A DNA stretch of 43,248 nucleotides from CALOBA01 sp942491465 (GTDB lineage Bacteria; Pseudomonadota; Gammaproteobacteria; Chromatiales; Chromatiaceae). Positions 23,015 to 30,855 of this stretch are shown piece after piece (within the stretch, counting starts at the first letter, position 1; each line of letters opens with the position of its first letter). The notes below the pieces were generated by a model. That model had not been told where the DNA came from and searched no databases. It saw nothing but the letters and a program-made list of their open reading frames with translations. The position numbers and the translations under genes were made by a program. The stretch covers positions 1 to 43,248 of the forward strand of contig CALOBA010000021.1 in NCBI GenBank assembly GCA_942491465.1. Reading direction: 5' to 3'.

Positions 23015-24565
23015 ATGGTTTCCAAGCTCCCTTCAAGCCGTGCCCCACAGGCGCCGGCGCAGCACCAGACCCGCGGTGCGCTGCTGGCCGCGGCCATCGC
23101 CCTGTCGCTGACCGGGCTCGCATCCGCACCTGCAATGGCCGAGGCCGAGGCCGTCAACCAGCCCCTGCCATCGGTGGTAATGCCGTCCGGGCTGCCGAGC
23201 TTCGCCGATGTGGTCGAGCGCGTCACCCCGGCCGTGGTCAACGTCACCGTCGCCCAGGACCTTGCCGAGCGCCTGGGCTCCGCCCATGGCGGGCGGATGC
23301 CGAACCTGCCCGAGGGCACGCCGCTTAGGGAATTCTTCGAGCAGTTCGCCGAGCAGTTCGGTGCCGAGCGCGAAGGTGCCGTGCCCGGCTTCTCCGTACC
23401 CCGTGAAGGCGAGGGCTCGGGCTTCATCGTCGACCCCGACGGTTATGTGGTCACCAACAATCACGTCATTGAGCGGGCCGATCGCATCGAGGTCACACTC
23501 AACGACGGTACCGCGTTTGACGCGGAGATCGTGGGCCGCGATCCGAAGACCGACTTGGCCCTACTCAAGATCGATACCGATCAGCCCCTGCCCCACGTCG
23601 CCCTCGGCAGCGCCGAGCATGCCAGGGTCGGCGACTGGGTGCTGGCGGTGGGCAATCCCTTCGGCCTCGGCGGCACCGTCAACGCCGGCATCATCTCGGC
23701 GCGCGGCCGCGACATCCAGTCCGGCCCCTACGACGACTACCTGCAGATCGACGCGCCGATCAACCGCGGCAACTCCGGCGGACCACTGTTCGATGCCAAT
23801 GGCAACGTGATCGGCGTCAACACCGCCATCTACTCCCCCACCGGCGGCAATATCGGCATCGGCTTCGCGATCCCCGCCGAGACCGTCGCCACGGTTGTCG
23901 ACGACCTGCGCACCAAGGGCCGGGTGGATCGCGGCTGGCTCGGCGTGCAGATCCAGGCCGTGACCGAGGAGGTGGCCGCCAGCCTGGGCCTTGCCGACAC
24001 CCGCGGGGTCCTGGTCGCCGATGTCCTGCCCGGCACCCCCGCCGAGGCCGCCGGCGTGCGCAGCGGCGACGTCATCCTGTTGGTCGACGACGAGCCCATG
24101 GACGACTATCGCGAGTTGACCCGGATGATCGCCGGCATCGACGCCGGCGCCAAGGTCAATCTGACCATCATGCGCGGCGGCGAGACCAAGCGCCTGGGCG
24201 TCGTCATCGGCAGCATGCCCACGCAGGACCTGGCCGCGGCCGGCCCCATGCCCGCCAACAGCCCCCGCGACGAACCGCGCATCGGTCTCTACCTGTCGCC
24301 GCTGACCCCGGCGCTGCGCAGCGAGCGCGGCCTGCCGTCGGATGCGGCGGGCGTGGTCGTCTCCCGCGTCCAGCCCGGCAGTCCCGCGGCCCGCTCCGGC
24401 ATCCAGCCCGGCAGCCTGATCTCGATTGTCGGCCAGGAGCCCGTCCACAGCCCGGATCGGGTCGCCGAGCTGGTCCGCGAGGCCATCGAGCAGGGCCGTC
24501 CCTCGGTGCTGCTGCGCGTCGAGCAGGACGGCGAACAGCGTTTCGTCGCCGTCCCGCTTTCCTGA
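23015..24565 (+). CDS. DegQ/HtrA-type periplasmic serine protease (Do family)
   Basis: A 516-residue HtrA protease and chaperone that degrades misfolded envelope proteins. A signal peptide with core GALLAAAIALSLTGLASA ends around APAMA-EAEA (about 41-42). The trypsin-like domain carries His150 (VVTNNHVI), Asp180 (DPKTDLALLKID) and Ser254 (NRGNSGGPLFD). Two PDZ domains follow, near 290-380 (GWLGVQIQAVTEEVA) and 410-510 (GVVVSRVQPGSPAARSG). The ATG at 23015 is preceded by GAGGT and gives a standard signal peptide; an ATG at 22973 is less likely. The length suits DegP/DegQ/MucD. A two-component system follows after the MITE copy, suggesting an envelope-stress unit. Confidence 0.94.
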   Translation: MVSKLPSSRAPQAPAQHQTRGALLAAAIALSLTGLASAPAMAEAEAVNQPLPSVVMPSGLPSFADVVERVTPAVVNVTVAQDLAERLGSAHGGRMPNLPEGTPLREFFEQFAEQFGAEREGAVPGFSVPREGEGSGFIVDPDGYVVTNNHVIERADRIEVTLNDGTAFDAEIVGRDPKTDLALLKIDTDQPLPHVALGSAEHARVGDWVLAVGNPFGLGGTVNAGIISARGRDIQSGPYDDYLQIDAPINRGNSGGPLFDANGNVIGVNTAIYSPTGGNIGIGFAIPAETVATVVDDLRTKGRVDRGWLGVQIQAVTEEVAASLGLADTRGVLVADVLPGTPAEAAGVRSGDVILLVDDEPMDDYRELTRMIAGIDAGAKVNLTIMRGGETKRLGVVIGSMPTQDLAAAGPMPANSPRDEPRIGLYLSPLTPALRSERGLPSDAAGVVVSRVQPGSPAARSGIQPGSLISIVGQEPVHSPDRVAELVREAIEQGRPSVLLRVEQDGEQRFVAVPLS

Positions 24566-24590
24566 CAGGTTGCGCTCCAGGGACGGTTTA

Positions 24591-24746
24591 GGCGATTGCC
24601 GGAAACTTTCATACCAGATGACGCAGGATTGACGTTCGCCTTCAAGGAGGGCTGGCGAGAGCATGGCGAGCTATGTGACCGCCAGCCCGACGCCGAAGGC
24701 GGGCGTCAAGACAAGTCAGATGGTATGAAAGTTGACAGAAATCGCC
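24591..24746 (+). mobile_element. MITE-like element, copy 2 (156 bp)
   Basis: Same length and ends as the copy at 5193-5348, differing at 8 of 156 positions, in the same orientation, and flanked by TTA at 24588-24590 and 24747-24749. It begins 26 bases after the DegQ stop codon and ends 46 bases before the response regulator ATG. It therefore sits between two genes that may once have been cotranscribed. Its folded RNA could impede read-through. Its right end carries an outward TTGACA (24732-24737), but no good -10 lies at the right distance. Confidence 0.85.
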
Positions 24747-24792
24747 TTAGCTTGTCGCTGCCAGACCCCGAGCCAACAACACCGAGCGGTCC

Positions 24793-25479
24793 ATGAAAAT
24801 CCTGGTCATCGAAGACGATCGACAGCAGGCCGACTATCTGCACAAGGCCCTCGGCGAGACCGGCGCGGTGGTCGACCAGGCCGCCGACGGTCGCGAGGGG
24901 CTGTTCCTGGCCGCCGGCAACCGCTACGACCTGCTCATCATCGACCGCATGCTGCCGAGCCTCGACGGCTTGGCCATCGTGCGCACCCTGCGCGCCAGCG
25001 GCGAGAAGACCCCGGTGCTGATCCTCAGCGCCCTCGGCGAGGTGGACGACCGCGTGGAGGGGCTGCGCGCCGGTGGTGACGACTATCTGGTCAAGCCCTT
25101 CGCCTTCTCGGAGCTGCATGCGCGGGTCGAGGCCCTGCTGCGGCGGGCACAGCCCACCGACGCCCCCGAGACGCGACTGCGGGTGGCCGACCTGGAGATG
25201 GACCTGCTCACGCGGCAGGTGACCCGCGCCGGCCAGGTCATCGCACTGCAGCCGCGGGAGTTTCGACTGCTGGAGTATCTACTGCGCCACGCCGGCCAGG
25301 TGGTCACCCGCACCATGCTGCTGGAGCATGTCTGGGACTACCACTTCGACCCGCAGACCAACGTCATCGATGTCCACATCAGCCGCCTGCGCGCCAAGCT
25401 CGACAAGGGCTTCGACCGCGCCCTGCTGGCCACCGTGCGCGGGGCGGGGTATATGCTGCGTGACCCGAAAGACGGGTGA
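24793..25479 (+). CDS. OmpR-family response regulator
   Basis: A 228-residue regulator. The receiver contains ILVIEDDRQQADYL, the phospho-acceptor Asp51 in LLIIDRMLPSLDG, a Ser in the switch position (LILSALGEVDDRVEG) and Lys101 in DYLVKPF. The C-terminal winged helix has LQPREFRLLEYLLRHAGQVVTRTMLLEHVW and NVIDVHISRLRAKLDKG. It is closest in style to the PhoP/QseB/CzcR branch. The kinase follows within about 35 bases. Its closeness to the DegQ gene suggests, without proof, control of envelope-quality genes. Confidence 0.93.
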   Translation: MKILVIEDDRQQADYLHKALGETGAVVDQAADGREGLFLAAGNRYDLLIIDRMLPSLDGLAIVRTLRASGEKTPVLILSALGEVDDRVEGLRAGGDDYLVKPFAFSELHARVEALLRRAQPTDAPETRLRVADLEMDLLTRQVTRAGQVIALQPREFRLLEYLLRHAGQVVTRTMLLEHVWDYHFDPQTNVIDVHISRLRAKLDKGFDRALLATVRGAGYMLRDPKDG

Positions 25480-25513
25480 AGCTTGGAGGGTGGGGTTACC
25501 GTGGCGGACTGCG

Positions 25514-27010
25514 GTGAAACCCGAGACTGCCGGGTCGCGCGGGGGTCGCTCCGCCCTGGGCTTGCGTGCACGCCGGGTGCTTGCCAGCTCCACCTTCCGG
25601 CTCGCGCTCCTGTACATGCTGTTGCTCGGCGGCTCGGTGGCCATCCTGCTCGGCTACATCTATTGGTCCACCGCCGGCTACATCGCCCGTCAGACCGATG
25701 CCACCATCGGCGCCGAGGCCCAGGGGCTGGCGGAACAATACCGCCGCCGCGGGCTGACCGGACTCACCGCCCTGGTGGCCGAGCGCAGCGCCCGCGACCC
25801 GGCGGGCGCGGCGCTCTACCTGCTGGCCGATGAGGACCGCAGCCCCCTGGTAGGCAACCTCGACCGCTGGCCGCTGATCGAGCACGGCGCGGATGGCTGG
25901 CTCGATTTCCGTGTGCGCGCCCGCGGCGACCTGGAGCACATCGCCCGCGCCAAGGTGTTTCGGCTGCGCGGCGGACTGTGGCTGCTGGTGGGCCGCGACG
26001 TGCGCGAGCTGACCGCCACCCGTGCCCTGATCCTCGACGCCCTCACCTGGGGCCTGGCCATCACCGCGGCCCTGGCCCTGCTCGGCGGCTGGCTGATGAG
26101 CGCCGGTGTGGTGCGCCGGCTGGAGACCATCAATCAGGTGGCGCGCGAGATCATGCAGGGCGATCTCGCCCGGCGCGTGCCCAGCGACGACAGCGGCGAC
26201 GACTTCGACCAGCTCGCCGACAACCTCAACCGCATGCTCGACCGCATCGAGGCGCTGATGGCCGGCATCCGCCAGGTCTCCGACAACATCGCCCACGACC
26301 TGCGCACGCCGCTCTCCAGGCTCCGCACCCGCCTGGAGCTGATCCGCGGCGAGCCGCCCGCCCATGCCGACCCGACCGAGATCGACGCCGCCATTGCCGA
26401 CGCCGAGGAGCTGCTCGCCACCTTCAACGCCCTGCTGCGCATCGCCCGCATCGAATCCGGCAGCCGCCGCGCCGGCTTCGCCGCCACCGACCTGGGCCCG
26501 CTGCTCGCCGACCTCGCGGAGCTGTACGAGCCGCTGGCCACCGACAAGGGCCAGTCCCTGCTCCTGTCGTCGGCGGCAAGCAGCGCCGACGATCAGGTGC
26601 CGACCCCGCTGTGGGTCAACGGCGACCGCGACCTGCTGTTCCAAGCCGTCGCCAACCTGGTCGACAACGCCATCAAGCACGGCCCGAAGCAAGGACGCAT
26701 CAGCATCGGCGCCCGCCGCTGCGGCACGCAGGTCGAGATCCAAGTCGCCGATACCGGCCCCGGCATCCCGCCCGAGCAGCGCGCCCGGGTCTTCCAGCGC
26801 TTCTACCGCCTGGAGGACAGCCGCACCACCCCCGGCAACGGCCTCGGCCTAAGCCTGGTCCAGGCCGTCGCCCAGCTCCACGATGCCGAGATCCGCCTCG
26901 ACGACAACGCCCCCGGTCTGCGCGTCACGCTGAGCCTGCCGGCCGTGGCGGATCGAGGCACACTGCGAACACCGTCAGAGACGACGCAAACATCACCGAC
27001 ACAGCGCTAA
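25514..27010 (+). CDS. Sensor histidine kinase (HAMP, HisKA, HATPase)
   Basis: A kinase of about 498 residues. The first membrane segment is LALLYMLLLGGSVAILLGYIYW, followed by a periplasmic loop of some 140 residues and a second segment (ALTWGLAITAALALLGGWLMS). A HAMP linker (RRLETINQVAREIMQGDLARRVPSD) leads to HisKA with phospho-His in SDNIAHDLRTPLSRLR, then HATPase_c (DNAIKHG, DTGPGIP, GLGLSLVQAVAQLH). The start is uncertain: the frame is open far upstream into the regulator gene, GTG codons at 25490 and 25514 are possible, and neither has a well-placed Shine-Dalgarno. It pairs with the regulator directly upstream. Confidence 0.88.
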   Translation: MKPETAGSRGGRSALGLRARRVLASSTFRLALLYMLLLGGSVAILLGYIYWSTAGYIARQTDATIGAEAQGLAEQYRRRGLTGLTALVAERSARDPAGAALYLLADEDRSPLVGNLDRWPLIEHGADGWLDFRVRARGDLEHIARAKVFRLRGGLWLLVGRDVRELTATRALILDALTWGLAITAALALLGGWLMSAGVVRRLETINQVAREIMQGDLARRVPSDDSGDDFDQLADNLNRMLDRIEALMAGIRQVSDNIAHDLRTPLSRLRTRLELIRGEPPAHADPTEIDAAIADAEELLATFNALLRIARIESGSRRAGFAATDLGPLLADLAELYEPLATDKGQSLLLSSAASSADDQVPTPLWVNGDRDLLFQAVANLVDNAIKHGPKQGRISIGARRCGTQVEIQVADTGPGIPPEQRARVFQRFYRLEDSRTTPGNGLGLSLVQAVAQLHDAEIRLDDNAPGLRVTLSLPAVADRGTLRTPSETTQTSPTQR

Positions 27011-27017
27011 GGATCGA

Positions 27018-27102
27018 TTCAAAAACAAGTGGTGCAGACGCCCGCTCGCTGAGCCTTTGGATTGGCCGTTTCGTCGTTGCGTCTGCACCACTTGTTTCTG
27101 AA
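27018..27102. repeat. Long perfect inverted repeat (possible mini-element or bidirectional terminator)
   Basis: AAACAAGTGGTGCAGACGC at 27023-27041 is perfectly complementary in reverse to 27079-27097, and the arms extend to 24 bp with one mismatch (27018-27041 and 27079-27102), with a 37-base loop. The kinase stop codon is 7 bases to the left and the convergent gene ends 80 bases to the right. The ends suit either a small inverted-repeat element or a strong stem ending both transcripts. No T-run of the usual kind is seen. Confidence 0.7.
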
Positions 27103-27181
27103 CCTTGACTAACGTCGCGAACGACCTGGCCCGAGGCGTTGTGATTTGAGCCCGTTCATTCAATCACGCGCCCCAGGCTGC

Positions 27182-28051
27182 TCAGCGCCGCGAAGTCTCC
27201 GACGCATCCGCCAACCCTTGGCGCAGGACCGTCGGCGTCAACGTCAGCGGGACCTCGGCCTGATCGGCAATGATCTGCAGGACCCGTGCGAAGGGCGCGT
27301 CTGCGACAGCCGTCGGTGGCTGGTCCAGACATTGGCTGTAGACCCGGGCGACTTGGCGCACGAACGCGAGGGTTGCCGCCTCCGCCGCCGGCGGGCGTTT
27401 CACCGGCGTTGATCTCCGACGCGACTTCGACGCATCCCCGGCCCGTGCCGGCCCGGTCGTCTTGCACGCTTCGTTGGCGGCGGTGACCAGGTGCATCAGC
27501 TCGGCGTCGAGGGCGCTCAGATAGCCCGGACCGTGGTCGCGGGCAAGGCGGTCGGTGCGCGTCAGCGCCGACGCCAGCCGCTTGCGACCGCCGTCATCGA
27601 GGGCGCTCAGCCGCTGCTGCAGGGAACGAGCCGCATCAGCCAGGGCGCCGATGGCCTTGGTGTCGGTGGCTGCGCCGGCGGATGCCGACGCGGCTGTGCC
27701 GGGGCCTTCCGCCGCCGCTGCGGCCTGCACCTCGGTCGCGGCGGATCGGCCGACTCGGGACCCTGTCCCGAGCGCCTGCAGCAGGTTGGCGAGGTCATAC
27801 CCCAGCGCGCCGACAAAGATCTCGCGCCCGGAGGCGTCACCGATGCCGGCGGCGTCCAGGGTGGCCATGATCGCCTCGCGCGCGGCACCATCCAGACGGA
27901 CCGGCGCGACGAAGCGCCTGCCGGCGCGCTTGCCGCCGGCCTTGCTCGCCGGCTTGCCGCCGCCGGCGCTTTTTGCCTGCGGCGGTCGCGTGCGCGCGCC
28001 GTCGGCACTGGATTGCCTCTTGCGCCCGGTACTGGATTGAATCTTGAGCAT
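27182..28051 (-). CDS. Hypothetical basic Ala-rich protein
   Basis: A 289-residue protein not recognised. The first 50 residues are Lys/Arg/Gly/Ala-rich (GRKRQSS, AGGGKPASKAGGKRAGRR) and probably disordered. The middle has RLDGAAREAIMATLDAAGI and an Ala-rich stretch. A helical domain near 155-205 (AARSLQQRLSALDDGGRKRLASAL) precedes a C-terminal block LAFVRQVARVYSQCLDQPPT...FARVLQIIADQAEVPL, which looks conserved and helical. No membrane or signal segment is seen. The ATG at 28051 has GGGAGA upstream; a longer frame from 28258 has no support. The basic N-terminus would allow nucleic-acid binding, but nothing proves it. Confidence 0.65.
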   Translation of the reverse strand: MLKIQSSTGRKRQSSADGARTRPPQAKSAGGGKPASKAGGKRAGRRFVAPVRLDGAAREAIMATLDAAGIGDASGREIFVGALGYDLANLLQALGTGSRVGRSAATEVQAAAAAEGPGTAASASAGAATDTKAIGALADAARSLQQRLSALDDGGRKRLASALTRTDRLARDHGPGYLSALDAELMHLVTAANEACKTTGPARAGDASKSRRRSTPVKRPPAAEAATLAFVRQVARVYSQCLDQPPTAVADAPFARVLQIIADQAEVPLTLTPTVLRQGLADASETSRR

Positions 28052-28209
28052 CGTTGTCTCCCGTCGTCTACTGGCTTTGAGTATACCCGTCGGCGATCGT
28101 TTCCTTGACCGAGAGGACCATGCGCCGGGGCGGGCCGCTGATATACTCGCGGGCCCAAGACCTGGAGCGCGGTCGATCGTGCGCGCCGGTCTCGACCCTG
28201 GAGATCCCG

Positions 28210-28905
28210 ATGCCCAAGCCCGATCCCGCCGATACCGCTGGTGCGGTCCCCTCGGCACCCGCTGGTGATGACCCCTCGGCGGCGCGGCGCGTCCTGATCC
28301 TGTTCGCCCATCCTTCGCTGGACCGCTCCGAGGTCAACCGCCCGCTGGCCGAGGCGGCGGCCGACGTCGATGGCGTGACCCTGGTGGACCTCTACGCCCG
28401 CTACCCCCGCGGCGAGATCGACGTCGAGCGCGAGCAGGCGGCCCTGCGCGGGCACGACGTGATCTGCTTCCAGCACCCGCTTTACTGGTACTCGACGCCG
28501 GCGCTGCTGAAGGAGTGGCAGGATCTGGTGCTGGAACACGGCTTTGCCTATGGCTCCGGTGCCGATGCCCTGCATGGCAAGTGCTTCTTCTGCGCGCTGA
28601 CCGCCGGCGGCCCGGAGGCGACCTATTGCGCCGCCGGCTACAACCACTTCAGCATCCGCGAGCTGCTGCGCCCGCTGGAGCAGACGGCCATGCTCTGCGG
28701 CATGATCTATCTACCGCCGTTTGCGCTGTTCAGTGCCCGCACGGCGGTGGAGGACGGCCGGCTCGCGCGCCACCGGCGGGACTGGGTACGACTGCTCGAG
28801 GCCCTGCGCGATCGCCGGCTGCGCATCCCCGCCGCGCAGGCGCTGCCGCGGCTGAACGCGGACCTGGACGCCATCATCGACGCGGACGCGGCCGAGGGGC
28901 CCTGA
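28210..28905 (+). CDS. KefF-like NAD(P)H oxidoreductase (flavodoxin fold)
   Basis: A 231-residue protein of the NAD(P)H:quinone oxidoreductase / KefF flavodoxin-fold family. After a Pro/Asp-rich leader of about 30 residues come RVLILFAHPSLDRSEVNRPL (FMN-binding loop) and ICFQHPLYWYSTPALLKEWQDLVLEHGFAYG, the most typical motif. In E. coli KefF is the ancillary subunit activating the KefC potassium efflux channel; the Kef antiporter gene follows here after only three bases, which supports the same role. The ATG at 28210 has GGAG six bases upstream; earlier in-frame starts lack support. Confidence 0.9.
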   Translation: MPKPDPADTAGAVPSAPAGDDPSAARRVLILFAHPSLDRSEVNRPLAEAAADVDGVTLVDLYARYPRGEIDVEREQAALRGHDVICFQHPLYWYSTPALLKEWQDLVLEHGFAYGSGADALHGKCFFCALTAGGPEATYCAAGYNHFSIRELLRPLEQTAMLCGMIYLPPFALFSARTAVEDGRLARHRRDWVRLLEALRDRRLRIPAAQALPRLNADLDAIIDADAAEGP

Positions 28906-28908
28906 GCG

Positions 28909-30831
28909 ATGGACGGCATCCTGTTCTCCACCTTCATCTACCTCTGCGCCGCCGTGGTCGCGGTGCCGATCGCCAAGCGGCTGGGGCTGGGCTCGGTGCT
29001 CGGTTACCTGATCGCCGGCATCGTCATCGGTCCGGTCGTCCATCTGGTGGGCAGCGAGACGCAGGAGGTGCAGCACTTCGCCGAATTCGGCGTGGTCATG
29101 ATGCTGTTCCTGGTCGGGCTGGAACTGCAGCCGCGCAAGCTCTGGCAGATGCGCACGCTGCTGGTGGGGCTCGGCGGGCTGCAGGTGCTCCTCACCGCCA
29201 TCGCCATCGCCGCCGGCGGCCGGCTGCTCGGCCTGGACTGGGGCGTGGCCCTGACGGTGGGCATGATCTTCGCGCTGTCGTCCACCGCCATCGTGCTGCA
29301 GACCCTGGGCGAGAAGGGCCTGACCCGCACCAACGGCGGTGGCTCCACCATCGCCGTGCTGCTGTTCCAGGACATGGCGGTGATCCCCATGCTGGCCCTG
29401 ATCCCGCTGCTGGCCCTGCCGGAGCTGGCGGCGGACGTCCACGCCGGTACCGCAGGCACCGACCATGGCGATATCAGCCTGGTGGCCGGGCTGCCGGGGT
29501 GGGCCTATGCGCTGGTGGTGTTGGGCGCCGTCGCCACCGTGGTCCTCGGCGGCCATTTCCTGACCCGACCGCTGTTTCGATTCATCGCCGCGGCGCGGCT
29601 GCGGGAGATCTTCACCGCCACCGCACTGCTGTTGGTCATCGGCATCGCGCTGTTGATGTCGCTGGTGGATCTGTCGCCGGCGCTGGGCACCTTTCTCGCC
29701 GGTGTCGTACTCGCCGACAGCGAGTTCCGCCATGAACTGGAAACCGACATCGAGCCGTTCAAGGGGCTCCTGCTGGGGCTGTTCTTCATCACCGTCGGCG
29801 CCGGCATGGACTTCGGCGTGCTCGCCGCCCAACCCTGGACCATCGTCGGCCTGACGCTGGCGGTGGTGACGACCAAGGCCCTGGTGCTGTTCGCCCTCGG
29901 CGGGCTGTTTCGGCTCGGCAGCGGCGACCGCTGGCTGTTCGCCCTGGGCCTGGCCCAGGCCGGCGAGTTCGGCTTCGTGCTGCTGGCGTTTTCGGCCCAG
30001 AACGGGGTCATCCCGCCGCAGCTGTCCCAGACCCTGATGCTGGTGGTCGCCCTGTCGATGCTGCTGACGCCGGCCCTGTTCATCATCCACGAACGCCTCA
30101 TCTCGCCGCGGCTGCGCCAGGGCGAGGCCCGGCCGGCGGACCGCATCGACGAGCGCGGCACCGTCATCATCGCCGGCATCGGCCGATTCGGGCAGATCGT
30201 CAACCGGCTGCTGCTGGCGGCCGGCGTGCGCACCGTGGTCCTCGACCACGAGGCGTCCCAGATCGAGCGCATGCGCCGGCTCGGCATCCAGAGCTGGTAC
30301 GGCGACACCACCCGGCTGGACCTGCTCGAGGCCGCCGGCATCGACGAGGCCGATGCCCTGGTGATCGCCATCGATGAGCGCGACCGCGCGGTGCAGATGG
30401 TCGCCGCGGTGCGCCGCGCCTATCCCGAGTTGCGCATCCTGGCCCGCGCCTTCGACGTCAATCACCTCTATCTGCTCAAGAAGGCCGGCGCCGATCTGGC
30501 CGTGCGCGAACTCTTCGAGGCGTCGCTGGACATCGCCGGCGAGGTGCTGCGGGGCCAGGGCTGGCACCCGTTCAAGGTCGAGAAGATGACCCGCGCCTTC
30601 CGCCGCCACGAGGCCGAGGGCCTGGACCAGCTCTACGAACTCTGGGACGAGGACCTGGAGACGTCGCGCAACCACGCCCTGATGGCCGGCGTGCGCGCGC
30701 GCACCGAATCCCTGCCCGACGCCCTGTTCGCCGACCGCCTGCAGCTGCACGACCGCAGCGAGCGCGGTTGGACACCGCCGCCGAAGGGCTACGACCAAGC
30801 CATCACCGACGACCCAACCGATGCGCCTTAG
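28909..30831 (+). CDS. CPA2-family K+/H+ antiporter (KefB/KefC-like)
   Basis: A 640-residue glutathione-regulated potassium-efflux type protein. The first 400 residues hold about twelve membrane segments of the Na/H exchanger fold, with motifs such as LGSVLGYLIAGIVIGP, FGVVMMLFLVGLELQP, ALSSTAIVLQTL and GTFLAGVVLADSEFRHELE. A cytoplasmic RCK_N nucleotide-binding domain follows (GTVIIAGIGRFGQIVNRLL, then VVLDHEASQIERMRRLG and YGDTTRLDLLEAAGI). The C-terminal tail (from about 540) is charged and helical. It is coupled to the KefF-like gene. Such systems lower cytoplasmic pH and expel K+ on electrophile stress. KefB and KefC cannot be told apart with confidence. Confidence 0.94.
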   Translation: MDGILFSTFIYLCAAVVAVPIAKRLGLGSVLGYLIAGIVIGPVVHLVGSETQEVQHFAEFGVVMMLFLVGLELQPRKLWQMRTLLVGLGGLQVLLTAIAIAAGGRLLGLDWGVALTVGMIFALSSTAIVLQTLGEKGLTRTNGGGSTIAVLLFQDMAVIPMLALIPLLALPELAADVHAGTAGTDHGDISLVAGLPGWAYALVVLGAVATVVLGGHFLTRPLFRFIAAARLREIFTATALLLVIGIALLMSLVDLSPALGTFLAGVVLADSEFRHELETDIEPFKGLLLGLFFITVGAGMDFGVLAAQPWTIVGLTLAVVTTKALVLFALGGLFRLGSGDRWLFALGLAQAGEFGFVLLAFSAQNGVIPPQLSQTLMLVVALSMLLTPALFIIHERLISPRLRQGEARPADRIDERGTVIIAGIGRFGQIVNRLLLAAGVRTVVLDHEASQIERMRRLGIQSWYGDTTRLDLLEAAGIDEADALVIAIDERDRAVQMVAAVRRAYPELRILARAFDVNHLYLLKKAGADLAVRELFEASLDIAGEVLRGQGWHPFKVEKMTRAFRRHEAEGLDQLYELWDEDLETSRNHALMAGVRARTESLPDALFADRLQLHDRSERGWTPPPKGYDQAITDDPTDAP

Positions 30832-30855
30832 GCCGCAACAACCACCGAGCCGCCC

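Noticed and set aside
24566..24590. A terminator directly after the DegQ gene
   Set aside because: No stem followed by a T-run was found in the 25 bases before the MITE; any termination would depend on the element.
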